This document shows, piece after piece, positions 1 to 7,922 of a stretch of DNA of 32,700 bases (position 1 is its first letter; each line of letters starts with the position of its first letter). Source of the stretch: an uncultured Eubacterium sp. GTDB lineage: Bacteria > Bacillota > Clostridia > Lachnospirales > Lachnospiraceae. The stretch lies in the NCBI GenBank assembly GCA_947385875.1, contig CANDMV010000033.1, forward strand, positions 1-32,700, read 5' to 3'. The notes under the pieces were generated by a model that had not been told where the DNA came from, searched no databases, and saw only the letters and a list, made by a program, of their open reading frames with translations. Position numbers and translations under genes: made by a program.

Positions 1-100
1 CGTAAACACAGAATGCTTAGGGATTCTTAGCATTCTGGAAAAGTCACCAGAAGACGGACCAGTTCCCCTCACCCGGCGTCCGCACAGCCAACATGCAACA
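1..100. repeat. Partial copy of a palindromic intergenic element
   Basis: The stretch contains an inner hairpin (GAATGCTTAG ... CATTCTGG) followed by a segment that recurs almost base for base at 24620-24690, including AAGTCACCAGAAGACGGA and CACAGCCA. The left half of the element appears to lie outside the window. A third partial relative is at 31430-31470. The loop of the inner hairpin is inverted relative to the 24539-24690 copy. It lies just upstream of modB, and no coding role is visible. Confidence 0.7.
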
Positions 101-152
101 CCTTATCCAAAACGATTAGTGTATAGTAACAGATTTTCAGAGGAAAAAATAC

Positions 153-857
153 ATGGAAGAAATAGGAATGGTATTAAAAAATTTAGATTGGAGTCCGCTG
201 ATTGTTTCCATGAAAACCGGGATTGTTGCGACTGTGTTTTCGTTTTTTCTTGGAATTTATGCGGCACGTCGGGCAGTCAAAATGCCGCCCGGAAAGAAAG
301 CGGTATTAGACGGAATTTTGACGCTTCCAATGGTGCTTCCGCCGACGGCCTGCGGATTCTTTTTGCTGCTGCTGTTCAGCCGCCGCAGGCCTTTTGGAAT
401 ATTCCTATATGATAATTTTGATCTCAAGGTAGTACAGTCATGGCTTGGATGTATCATTGCGGCGACTGTCATTGCATTTCCGTTGATGTACCGTAACGCC
501 AGAGCAGCATTTGAGCAGATCGATGTAAATTTGATTTATGCCGCAAGGACGCTGGGCATGTCAGAGTTAAAAATATTCTGGAAGGTAGTGATACCTTCCG
601 CAGGGCCAGGCATTGTATCCGGGACGGTTCTGACGTTTGCCAGGGCTATGGGTGAGTATGGGGCAACTTCTATGCTTGCCGGAAACATCCCCGGCAAGAC
701 AGGAACGATTTCACAGAAAATAGCGATGGTGATTCAGGATGGAGATTATCTGACTGCGGGCATATGGACTGTGATTGTAATGCTGATTTCGTTTTTGGTA
801 ATATGTCTTATGAACATTGTCACAGGAAAGAAAATGAAGCATGTAAAGAAATGGTAA
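153..857 (+). CDS. modB: Molybdate ABC transporter permease ModB
   Basis: This is the inner-membrane permease of a molybdate (possibly tungstate) importer. The 234-aa product has several hydrophobic membrane segments and a clear binding-protein-dependent permease loop around residues 130-170 (YAARTLGMSELKIFW, then a Gly-rich stretch and ARAMGEYGA), the region that contacts the ATPase. The length fits ModB. The start at 153 has an AGAGGA Shine-Dalgarno about nine bases upstream. An ATPase with ModC-like layout follows 68 bp downstream, and molybdenum-cofactor and molybdo-enzyme genes follow that, which supports molybdate over sulfate as substrate. The binding protein ModA is not in the window and may lie just upstream. 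Confidence 0.9.
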   Translation: MEEIGMVLKNLDWSPLIVSMKTGIVATVFSFFLGIYAARRAVKMPPGKKAVLDGILTLPMVLPPTACGFFLLLLFSRRRPFGIFLYDNFDLKVVQSWLGCIIAATVIAFPLMYRNARAAFEQIDVNLIYAARTLGMSELKIFWKVVIPSAGPGIVSGTVLTFARAMGEYGATSMLAGNIPGKTGTISQKIAMVIQDGDYLTAGIWTVIVMLISFLVICLMNIVTGKKMKHVKKW

Positions 858-925
858 AAGCAGATAAACTGTCAGACAATCTTCAAACACGCTCTAACGA
901 AGAGTCAGGGAAAAGAGGGACTAAG

Positions 926-1984
926 ATGTCAGTTGAGGTTCGGATAAAGAAAATTATGGATGGATTCAGACTGAATGTTCAATTCTTAGGACAGTCCAGA
1001 CGGATTGGCATTTTAGGTGCATCCGGCTGTGGAAAGAGTATGACGCTTAAAAGCATTGCCGGTATTGAGACTCCGCACGAGGGTTATATTCGGATTGATC
1101 ATAAAGTACTTTTGGATACGGCCGGCAGAGTCAATCTAAAACCACAGAACAGAAATATCGGGTATCTGTTCCAGAACTATGCGCTGTTTCCTGCTATGAC
1201 GACTGCAGAGAATATTGCAGCAGGTCTGAAAAAAAGTAAGGCAGAAAATAAAAAGCGTGTGGAAGAAATCATTGATAAGTTCCGGCTGTCCGGTCTGGAG
1301 AACCGACTGCCTGCTGAACTTTCCGGCGGACAGCAGCAGAGAGTGGCGCTGGCAAGAATTATGGCATATCAGCCGGATGTGATTTTATTGGATGAGCCGT
1401 TTTCTGCAATGGATGTGTTTCTACGGGATCAGATGCAGAGGGAATTAATGGAGATGCTGCAGGATTATCTGGGCACTGTGATTATGGTGTCTCACAGCCG
1501 GGATGAAATATATAGATTTAGTGAGGAAATATTAGTGTTGGATCAGGGAGCAGATGTTATTTATGGAAAGACAAAAGAGATATTTGCAAATCCGATATAT
1601 AGAGAAGCTGCCAGACTGACAGGGTGTAAAAATTTTTCCGACATCAGGAAGATCGATTCTCATACGATAGAAGCCCAAGGCTGGGGCATCCGGCTGCATT
1701 TAGACAAAGAAGTTCCAGAATATGCGGACTGCATTGGCTTTCGGGCGCACGATTTCGCTCCGGTCTGGGGAGACAGACCCAAAAACGGTATTCGGGTGAG
1801 GCTTGCGGATATGGCAGCGCTGCCGTTTGAAACAAATTATTATATACTGCCGCAGGGAAGCTGCGAGGCGGAAAACGTGATCTGTTGGTTCGTTCAGCGC
1901 GAACTGCTGACAGTGATTAAGGAAAAAGGACTGCCGGATTATTTGGAAGTCAGAGAAGATAAGATCTTATATTTGAAGAAATGA
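926..1984 (+). CDS. modC: Molybdate ABC transporter ATP-binding protein ModC
   Basis: This is the ATPase that powers the ModB permease. The ATG at 926 is preferred because it has an AGAGGGA site six bases upstream and the protein then begins at the ABC domain. The same frame is open back to 764 but that part is not ABC-like. In the 352-aa product, Walker A (GASGCGKS) is at residues 31-38, the signature LSGGQQQ at about 132-138, Walker B (VILLDEP) at 152-158 and the switch His at 190. The C-terminal 120 residues should be the regulatory or substrate-sensing extension, which is more divergent and not confidently a MOP domain. The stop codon overlaps the ATG of the next small reading frame as ATGA. 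Confidence 0.9.
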   Translation: MSVEVRIKKIMDGFRLNVQFLGQSRRIGILGASGCGKSMTLKSIAGIETPHEGYIRIDHKVLLDTAGRVNLKPQNRNIGYLFQNYALFPAMTTAENIAAGLKKSKAENKKRVEEIIDKFRLSGLENRLPAELSGGQQQRVALARIMAYQPDVILLDEPFSAMDVFLRDQMQRELMEMLQDYLGTVIMVSHSRDEIYRFSEEILVLDQGADVIYGKTKEIFANPIYREAARLTGCKNFSDIRKIDSHTIEAQGWGIRLHLDKEVPEYADCIGFRAHDFAPVWGDRPKNGIRVRLADMAALPFETNYYILPQGSCEAENVICWFVQRELLTVIKEKGLPDYLEVREDKILYLKK

Positions 1985-2183
1985 TGATCGATATCACGGT
2001 GTTCGGGATATTAGAGGATTTTAACTGTTTGGTTTGTTATTGTCCGATATATTCGATGGAGGGGTGTCCGGGGAAGCCCCAATATATGGAAAAGAATGGA
2101 AAAAGATAAAAATCTGTTCCGAATGTACATTTCCGCATCAGCCTGGAAATTATGAAAAAATAATTCGTATATTGTCACAGTAA
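1981..2183 (+). pseudogene. Frameshifted Cys-rich small domain protein (PF04071-like)
   Basis: Two overlapping frames together spell one small Cys-rich protein. The first frame (1981-2109) starts on the ATGA overlap with the modC stop and carries FNCLVCYCPIYSMEGCPG. It ends at a stop just after an AAAAA run at 2101-2105. The second frame continues with [20 protein letters not shown] to a stop at 2181-2183. Restoring one base in the A-run gives a continuous product of about 67 residues. The layout CxxCYCPxY...C...CxxCxxPH...NYexII matches my recollection of the Cys-rich small domain family, thought to bind metal. It may be a real frameshift mutation, a sequencing error, or a slippage site. Translational coupling to modC suggests a role linked to molybdate handling. 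Confidence 0.62.
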
Positions 2184-2254
2184 TTCTATTTCAGGCAGAT
2201 GAAGCAACTGAATATAAAAAAGAACATTCGGACAGGCTGAAAGGAGAAACAATT

Positions 2255-2749
2255 ATGGAGCTGACGCATTTTGACGAAAATGGAAAAGCAGTAATGGTAG
2301 ATGTTACAAAAAAAGAGGATACAGAGAGGACAGCAACAGCAGCCGGAAAAATTACAGTCAATGAAGAGGTATTTGAGGCTGTCAAATCAGGAACGGTGAA
2401 AAAAGGAGATGTTTTAGGCGTGGCGGCAACAGCAGGTATTATGGGTGCGAAAAGAACATCTGACCTGATACCTATGTGCCATATTCTGCCGATCACAAGC
2501 TGTCGGATCTGGTTTGAGACAGAGCCGGAAAAACGGGAGATTTACTGCTATTGTACGGTTAAGGTAACCGGTAAAACCGGAGTGGAGATGGAGGCGCTGA
2601 CAGGAGTGAGTGTAGCACTGCTGACGGTATATGATATGTGCAAGGCGCTCGATAAAAATATGGAGATCGGTGAGATTTATCTATGCAGTAAAACAGGCGG
2701 AAAAAGCGGAGATCTATATAATGACAAAAAGAGGCTGGAGCGTGTTTAA
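2255..2749 (+). CDS. moaC: Cyclic pyranopterin monophosphate synthase MoaC
   Basis: MoaC acts with MoaA in the first stage of molybdenum cofactor synthesis, forming cyclic pyranopterin monophosphate from the rearranged GTP intermediate in the cytosol. The 164-aa product has the family core: an early [14 protein letters not shown] segment, then [19 protein letters not shown] followed by MCHILP, and a later [13 protein letters not shown] motif. The length is typical. A strong AAAGGAGA site precedes the ATG at 2255. The partner MoaA and other pterin genes are not in this window. It sits between the molybdate transporter and the molybdo-hydroxylase, consistent with a molybdenum regulon. Confidence 0.95.
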   Translation: MELTHFDENGKAVMVDVTKKEDTERTATAAGKITVNEEVFEAVKSGTVKKGDVLGVAATAGIMGAKRTSDLIPMCHILPITSCRIWFETEPEKREIYCYCTVKVTGKTGVEMEALTGVSVALLTVYDMCKALDKNMEIGEIYLCSKTGGKSGDLYNDKKRLERV

Positions 2750-2753
2750 AAAT

Positions 2754-3261
2754 ACGGTTTCTTTTAATCCATCAATATCCATTTCGATATATATTTTCAG
2801 GGATTCATATGTTTCAGTCTGTGTCCGATAATTCCGAATCTTTTTTCGCAACAGTGAATCCGCTATGGATTTTGGATTGTAAATATGCAGACCGCCTAAT
2901 AAATAACCGTCATACCATTTTTGAATGTCTGAAAATTCGAATTCATTGCATAGCTGGTGCACTTCTTCCACTGTAAATCCTGCATATCTCTCGAGCGGCT
3001 CCGGCTGAATCATTGTAAACTCTCTGAAATCTTACATAACATTTTAGCAGCTAATGATTTGCCGAAGCGTTGTGGTCTGCTTACGCATGTTAATTTTTCA
3101 GCTGTTCCAAGTGTACGGTTGATATATGATATCAGACCTGTTATATCAACATACATTCCTTTTGTCACTGCTTTAAATCCGGCGTTTCCTACATTGATAT
3201 TTTCCCATATAAATGATTGAATCCTTTCGTTTTCACAGATATAAATAGCAGTAAAATGCAT
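2754..3261 (-). pseudogene. Remnant of an AAA-ATPase-like/PD-(D/E)XK family gene
   Basis: Two minus-strand fragments in different frames look like pieces of one gene. The 5' piece (3261 down to 3010) reads NVGNAGFKAVTKGMYVD followed by a P-loop-like RPQRFGKS, typical of the start of AAA-ATPase-like (PF09820) proteins common in Lachnospiraceae and Bacteroides. The 3' piece (about 3013 down to 2754) reads ERYAGFTVEEV, QKWYDGYLLGG and YNPKSI, which normally lie about 200 residues further on. The middle is missing and the nuclease-like C-terminus is absent, so the gene is broken by an internal deletion and frameshift. It ends a few bases from the moaC stop on the opposite strand. These genes are often mobile and decaying. 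Confidence 0.75.
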
Positions 3262-3383
3262 TGTTTAATGAGTTGATTTTATTGTAGCAAGTTTAATCAA
3301 AGGAATCTGCTTTTTCATTTTAGTTCTTTTTGTGATTACTTAACACAAAATTCTTACCAGAATAAGAAATTTTTAAAATATGA

Positions 3384-3412
3384 TTGCGAATTGGTAAAAA
3401 TGATGATAATAT
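3384..3412 (+). promoter_or_regulatory. Candidate promoter of the hydroxylase operon
   Basis: TTGCGA at 3384 and TAATAT at 3407 are separated by exactly 17 bases in an AT-rich stretch, about 105 bases upstream of the hydroxylase start. The match is partial, so it is a candidate only. The leader up to 3516 is AT-rich. I see no convincing molybdenum-cofactor riboswitch fold in it. Confidence 0.45.
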
Positions 3413-3516
3413 AAATATATTAGAAAATATAAATTAGAAAAATTATACAAAATTCCTAGGCTTAACGGAAGATTTTACTGCTCGCGAGTATAGCCTGATA
3501 GAAAGAGAGGGCAGAC

Positions 3517-6099
3517 ATGTATACATTTTATGTAAATGGAGAGAAGGTTTCGACCGAAAAGAAGCAGTCGCTGCTTCGATTTTTAAGAGATGAGCTGCAT
3601 CTGACATCCGTAAAGGATGGATGCAGCCAGGGAGCATGTGGCGCGTGTACCGTCATTATAGACGGTGAGACGTACAAATCCTGCGTTCCGACTACGGACA
3701 GACTGGAAGGCAGGCATATTATAACGGTAGAGGGCCTGAACGAGTGGGAATCGCAGGTGTTTACCTATGCATATGGAGAAGCCGGCGCCGTGCAGTGCGG
3801 CTTCTGCATTCCGGGTATGGTGATGTGCACAAAAGCGCTGCTGGATAAAAATCCGGACCCGACTGAGGACGAGATCAAATATGCGCTGCGCAATAACTAC
3901 TGCCGCTGTACCGGTTATGTAAAAATTATTGCAGCCGTAAAGCTGTCTGCGAAGATCCTGCGGGAGAGGAGCATACCGGATAAAAGTGAAGATGACTGGA
4001 AGATTGGTTCCCGTGTCCACAGGCTGGATGTAGAAGAAAAAGTACTGGGCTATGGAAAATATCCGGATGATTATTATATGGATGGAATGTGCTATGGCTC
4101 TGCGCTGCGCAGCAAATATCCGAGGGCCAGAGTTCTTTCGATCAATACCGCAGCCGCAAAAACACTGCCGGGAGTCATTGCGGTTCTCACAGCCGAAGAC
4201 ATTCCGGGAGAAAATAAAATCGGTCATTTAAAGCATGACCAGTATACCATGATCCCGGTCGGAGGGCTGACTCACTATCTGGGCGATGCGATTGCGCTGG
4301 TGGCAGCCGAAGACATGGAAACTGTGGAAAAGGCGAAAAAGCTGATTAAAGTAGAATATGAGGTATTGCCGGCAGTACATAATATTGAAGAAGCAGCAGC
4401 GCCTGATGCACCGCTCGTGTTTGATGAAGAAGAGTCCAATGTACAGGCGCATAAGCATGTCAGCCGGGGAAATGCGACAGAGGCCATCAAAAATGCAGCG
4501 CATGTCATATCCAGACATTTTGAAACTCCGTGGACAGAACATGCCTTTCTAGAACCAGAATGTGCTGTGGCGTATATCGATGAAGATGGCTGTGTGAAGG
4601 TAATTTCTACTGATCAGTCTGCCTACTGTACCTTCCATGAATGCAGTCTGATGCTCGGCAATGATAAGGTACGGGCCCAAAATGCATTAGTCGGCGGAGG
4701 ATTTGGCGGAAAAGAGGATATGACCGTTCAGCACCATGCCGCTTTAATCGCATACAGCACAAAGCGTCCGGTTAAAGTGCGCTTAAGCCGTGCAGAGTCT
4801 TTATTAGTGCATCCAAAGCGCCACCCGTTTTTTATGGATTTTACGATGGGATGTGACGAAAATGGAAAAATCCTGGGTGTCAAAGCAGAAGTAAAATCAG
4901 ACACAGGGGCGTTTGCCTCTCTGGGAGGGCCTGTGCTGGAGCGTGCCTGCACACATGCAGCCGGGCCGTATGCATATGAGAATTTTGAGATCGAAGGGAC
5001 TGCTTATTATACAAATAATCCGCCGGCGGGCGCATTTCGCGGCTTCGGTGTTACGCAGACCTGCTTTGCAGTGGAGACGCTGCTGAATATGATGGCGGAT
5101 GAAATAGGAATTACGCCATGGGAAATCCGATACCGGAACGCGATACGACCGGGCGGCGTGCTGCCGAATGGACAGATTGTGGATGAATCCACAGGTCTTG
5201 TAGAGACACTGGAAGCGGTAAAGGAGGATTATGATGCCGCTGCCGCAGCAGGAAAACCGGTCGGGATAGCCTGTGCGATGAAAAACGCTGGTGTCGGCGT
5301 AGGAATACCGGACTGGGGACGTGTCAAGCTGATTGTGGAGGAGGATGCAAAGCTTCACATTTATTCGGGTGCGTCCTGCATCGGTCAGGGACTTGGAACC
5401 GTACTTGTACAGATGATTGTGTCGAACACCGATCTGATAAGAGACGATATCATATATGAGCGGAGCAATACATGGATTGCGCCTGATTCCGGCACCACTT
5501 CCGGTTCGCGCCAGACAATGATTACCGGTGAAGCCTGCCGCCGTGCCTGTGAAAAATTAATGGAGGCAAAGAAAGACGGCAGCAGTCTGTCGCAGCTCAT
5601 CGGACAGGAATTCTACGGAGATTATCTGGCAAAAACAGACCCGCTGGGCGCGGATGTGCCGAATCCGGTATCCCATGTAGCTTATGGATATGCAACCCAG
5701 ATGTGCGTGCTGGACAAAAAGACTGGGAAAATCGAGAAAATCACAGCGGCCCATGATGTAGGAAAAGCGGTAAATCCTCTGTCCTGCGAAGGTCAGATTG
5801 AAGGCGGCGTATTGATGTCTATGGGATATGCGCTGCGTGAAAGGTATCCGATTGACAAAGACTGTAAGCCGATTGATAAATACGGCTCATTAGGGCTGTT
5901 CCGGTCGCATGAGCTGCCAAAGATCAAAGCGATTGTAATCGACAAGCCGGGCTTGAATGTTGCCTGCGGCGCGATTGGAATCGGAGAAATTACCTCGATT
6001 CCTACAGCACCCGCTATCACAGATGCATATTACCGTCTGGACGGCACGCGCAGATTCACGCTGCCGATTACCGGCACACCATATGAAAGGAAGGATTGA
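3517..6099 (+). CDS. xdh: Selenium-dependent xanthine dehydrogenase-type molybdenum hydroxylase
   Basis: This is a molybdopterin hydroxylase of the xanthine oxidase family, probably oxidising purines or similar heterocycles. The N-terminal [2Fe-2S] domain has Cys36, 41, 44 and 56, and the second cluster has Cys94, 97, 129 and 131. The rest (about residues 160-860) is the molybdopterin domain, with GGGFGGKED near residue 395, AFRGFG with Arg508, and GIGE with active-site Glu824. The FAD domain of classic xanthine dehydrogenase is absent, as in the 850-residue selenium-dependent subgroup. Its position between moaC and the yqeB-mocA-yqeC-selD genes supports a labile selenium ligand, which cannot be seen in the protein sequence. 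GAGAGGG precedes the ATG. The substrate is inferred. Confidence 0.88.
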   Translation: MYTFYVNGEKVSTEKKQSLLRFLRDELHLTSVKDGCSQGACGACTVIIDGETYKSCVPTTDRLEGRHIITVEGLNEWESQVFTYAYGEAGAVQCGFCIPGMVMCTKALLDKNPDPTEDEIKYALRNNYCRCTGYVKIIAAVKLSAKILRERSIPDKSEDDWKIGSRVHRLDVEEKVLGYGKYPDDYYMDGMCYGSALRSKYPRARVLSINTAAAKTLPGVIAVLTAEDIPGENKIGHLKHDQYTMIPVGGLTHYLGDAIALVAAEDMETVEKAKKLIKVEYEVLPAVHNIEEAAAPDAPLVFDEEESNVQAHKHVSRGNATEAIKNAAHVISRHFETPWTEHAFLEPECAVAYIDEDGCVKVISTDQSAYCTFHECSLMLGNDKVRAQNALVGGGFGGKEDMTVQHHAALIAYSTKRPVKVRLSRAESLLVHPKRHPFFMDFTMGCDENGKILGVKAEVKSDTGAFASLGGPVLERACTHAAGPYAYENFEIEGTAYYTNNPPAGAFRGFGVTQTCFAVETLLNMMADEIGITPWEIRYRNAIRPGGVLPNGQIVDESTGLVETLEAVKEDYDAAAAAGKPVGIACAMKNAGVGVGIPDWGRVKLIVEEDAKLHIYSGASCIGQGLGTVLVQMIVSNTDLIRDDIIYERSNTWIAPDSGTTSGSRQTMITGEACRRACEKLMEAKKDGSSLSQLIGQEFYGDYLAKTDPLGADVPNPVSHVAYGYATQMCVLDKKTGKIEKITAAHDVGKAVNPLSCEGQIEGGVLMSMGYALRERYPIDKDCKPIDKYGSLGLFRSHELPKIKAIVIDKPGLNVACGAIGIGEITSIPTAPAITDAYYRLDGTRRFTLPITGTPYERKD

Positions 6100-6101
6100 T
6101 T

Positions 6102-6581
6102 ATGGCAGTAAAGAAAAAATTTCCGGCTCGATCGGCATTTGTGGCATGTAAAGGAAGCTGTCAGAAGGACAGAGAGGTAAAATGCCAGTATGGGTGTCTG
6201 GGCTGCGGCAGATGTGCCTTGGTATGTAAGCTTGGTGCTGTTAAAATCGGTGAACTGGGCATTGCAGAAGTAGACGAGGATAAATGCATAGCCTGTGGGA
6301 TGTGTGTAAAGGAATGTCCACAGAAAATCATCCATCTGCATGAATGCGGGAACAATATGATAGTAAAGTGTTCCAATCATCAGAAAGGAAAGGATGCGAT
6401 GGAAGTCTGTCCAGACAGCTGTATCGGATGTGGAATCTGTGAGAAAACATGTACGGCAGGAGCGGTAAAAGTAATTGATTATTGTGCGGTGATTGATGAG
6501 AGCCGCTGTCTTGGCTGCGGAATGTGCGTGGTGAAATGCCCGCGCCATGCGATAATAGATACCAAAGGGATTTTGATGTGA
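6102..6581 (+). CDS. Four-cluster 4Fe-4S ferredoxin-like electron-transfer protein
   Basis: This 159-residue soluble protein has four CxxCxxCxxxC motifs: Cys32/35/38/42, Cys62/65/68/72, Cys107/110/113/117 and Cys136/139/142/146. That would allow up to four [4Fe-4S] clusters arranged as two ferredoxin pairs, resembling RnfB-type modules. Further cysteines near residues 16-28 and 82-90 are unexplained. The ATG at 6102 follows an AAGGAAGG site. It starts two bases after the hydroxylase stop, so the two are almost certainly co-transcribed. Because the hydroxylase lacks an FAD domain, this protein is the natural candidate for passing its electrons onwards. That role is inferred from context. Confidence 0.85.
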   Translation: MAVKKKFPARSAFVACKGSCQKDREVKCQYGCLGCGRCALVCKLGAVKIGELGIAEVDEDKCIACGMCVKECPQKIIHLHECGNNMIVKCSNHQKGKDAMEVCPDSCIGCGICEKTCTAGAVKVIDYCAVIDESRCLGCGMCVVKCPRHAIIDTKGILM

Positions 6582-6583
6582 AG

Positions 6584-6609
6584 CCTATGTCAGAAGCCTA
6601 TGTCAGAAG
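6584..6609 (+). repeat. 13-bp perfect tandem duplication at the M20 fragment start
   Basis: CCTATGTCAGAAG occurs twice in direct succession. Each copy supplies an ATG, but the two ATGs (6587 and 6600) are in different frames, and only the second opens the peptidase frame. It is a small example of the local duplications seen elsewhere in this window. Confidence 0.85.
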
Positions 6610-6917
6610 CAGTAAGGCTTACACAGGAGCTGGTGCGGATCGAAAGTACGAATCCTGGAGTACAGGAGTTCGAGATCGCAGAATATATCCTTGGCTATCT
6701 GTCAGGATGTGGGGCGAAAATCCGTGTGGATGAGGTTTCCAAGGGACGGAGAAATCTGCTTGCCAGTCTGGAAGGTGAAAAAACGGGTGAATCGCTGATA
6801 ATGGTCTGCCATATGGATACGGTTGTCATCGGTGAAGGTTGGACAGTACCGGCGCTGTCCGGCATTCAAAATAACGGGAGAATCTACGGTATCATTATAG
6901 TCTGTGAAGGAACCTGA
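6600..6917 (+). pseudogene. N-terminal fragment of an M20 family metallopeptidase
   Basis: The 105 residues match the start of M20 peptidases or deacylases (ArgE/DapE/CPG2 group): TQELVRIESTNPG, then an amphipathic helix, then CHMDTV, where His and Asp would be zinc ligands, followed by W-x-V-P-ALSG. A full enzyme has about 380-420 residues and needs more metal ligands and a catalytic Glu that are all missing here. The frame runs into unrelated sequence after RIYG and stops. The gene is therefore a 3'-deleted remnant. It follows the ferredoxin by 18 bp, so it was probably once part of the hydroxylase operon, where M20-type hydrolases are common partners. Confidence 0.75.
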
Positions 6918-6948
6918 CTCACAAGCGTTGTTCATTTAAGCTTTCACA

Positions 6949-7509
6949 TTATATCGCTCGTGAATATAAGTCCCTTAATGCGGATAGTGCAGTGTCTTCT
7001 AGTTCTTCTGTTGTATTTTCCGGCCCGAATGAAAAGCGTATGGTTCCGGCAGGATATGTGCCTAATGTTTTATGTGCATTTGGAGCGCAGTGAAGGCCGA
7101 CTCTTGTCATGATGCCATACTGGCTGTCCAGCTCGTAGGCTGCCCTGGACATGTCCGCGCGTCGATCTGCATCTGCTCCATATCGATTGGAAGAACTCCG
7201 GCTGTCTGTGCAGAATCCAGAATAAATGTAAGTCCATGTCTGCGGCCTCAGCAGTGACTCTGCCTTAGAAAGGCATAGGTTTCCAGAGGAGTCACAGGGA
7301 ATGCGGTCAAAGGTTACGCCTGCCTGCTGCAGCTGTACCAGAGGGCGCATGATCGCGCTATGCTCCATAGCGGATACAAGAATGTGGTCTTTCGGCTTTA
7401 ACAGTCCTTTCAACAGTATGTATAGACTGGCAGTAACATTTTGGGTGAATAGCTGTAGTGAATTCCGGTTTGTTACGCGGGAAAGACGAATAAAATATGC
7501 ACTTGACAA
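6949..7509 (-). pseudogene. Internally deleted cysteine desulfurase (SufS-like) remnant
   Basis: On the minus strand, 187 codons stay open but encode a patchwork of a class V aminotransferase. The N-terminal 60 residues are missing. FTQNVTASL, KPKDHILVSAMEH and the following strand match residues 67-120 of the intact copy at 12308. A piece in another frame near 7140-7230 reads ILDSAQTAGVLPID, matching the PLP Asp region. After that the sequence jumps to YELDSQYGIMTRVGLHCAP near the C-terminus. The PLP-binding Lys (198 in the intact copy) is lost while the catalytic Cys region survives, so the product cannot work. It lies in inverse orientation to the rest of the cluster. Confidence 0.8.
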
Positions 7510-7530
7510 AAGAAAGAAGAGGAGAATAAT

Positions 7531-7683
7531 ATGAAAGTAATCGATGTAAGAGGTTTATCATATCCAGAACCAGTTATGATGACAAAAAACGCACTGGCAT
7601 CCGGTGATGCAGCTTATGAGGTGCTGACAGATCGTGTGACAGCGAAAGAAAATGTCGCGCGCTTTGCTGGAAATCAGGGGTAG
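7531..7683 (+). pseudogene. Truncated TusA-family sulfur/selenium carrier with Cys-to-Tyr change
   Basis: A GGAG site precedes the ATG at 7531. The 50 residues match the first two thirds of a TusA/SirA domain (MKVIDVRGLS, PEPVMMTK). The invariant Cys of the CPxP motif, which carries the persulfide or perselenide, is Tyr11 here (TAT in place of TGT or TGC). The last strand of the domain is missing, and the stop at 7681 comes where the sequence joins a DUF3343 fragment. Both defects point to an inactive remnant. A healthy TusA domain exists in yedF at 13700. Confidence 0.7.
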
Positions 7684-7796
7684 CGGCAGTCATAATGTCG
7701 GTTCCAAGAAATTTGAGCTCTTCTTGTGGATCGTGTGTGAAGTTTCAGGCGGAACAAGAAACAGATTTTCCAGAGAGAAATGAAGAAATGGAGTAG
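7666..7796 (+). pseudogene. C-terminal remnant of a DUF3343 putative Se/S carrier
   Basis: Directly joined to the end of the TusA fragment, but in another frame, the sequence reads GVAAVIMSVPRNLSSSCGSC followed by VKF and an acidic tail to a stop at 7794-7796. The VPRxLSSSCG core is the Cys motif of DUF3343 proteins, equivalent to VPRSISAGCG in the intact gene at 11587. The first half of the domain is absent and there is no start. It looks as if a deletion fused the upstream tusA-like gene to the tail of its neighbour. Confidence 0.65.
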
Positions 7797-7922
7797 AGTA
7801 TGCAGATTTCTGAAAATGGCTATGTACAGATTTATAGGGCAGAAGATGCTTAGAGATTCCATTGTAAATTACATTGAGTATGAATAGTTTTTAGATATTG
7901 ATAATTTCAGGAGGCAAAAGTT

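Noticed and set aside
764..925. N-terminal extension of ModC back to an upstream ATG
   Set aside because: It overlaps modB out of frame, has no ABC-like content, and the ATG at 926 has a good ribosome-binding site.
3420..3516. Molybdenum-cofactor riboswitch in the hydroxylase leader
   Set aside because: The leader is short and AT-rich, and I see no conserved paired elements of that riboswitch.
6936..6953. Match of TTAAGCTTTCACATTATA to the coding 3' end of the intact desulfurase (13370-13387)
   Set aside because: The match is short, on the opposite strand to the decayed desulfurase, and does not extend. Likely chance.
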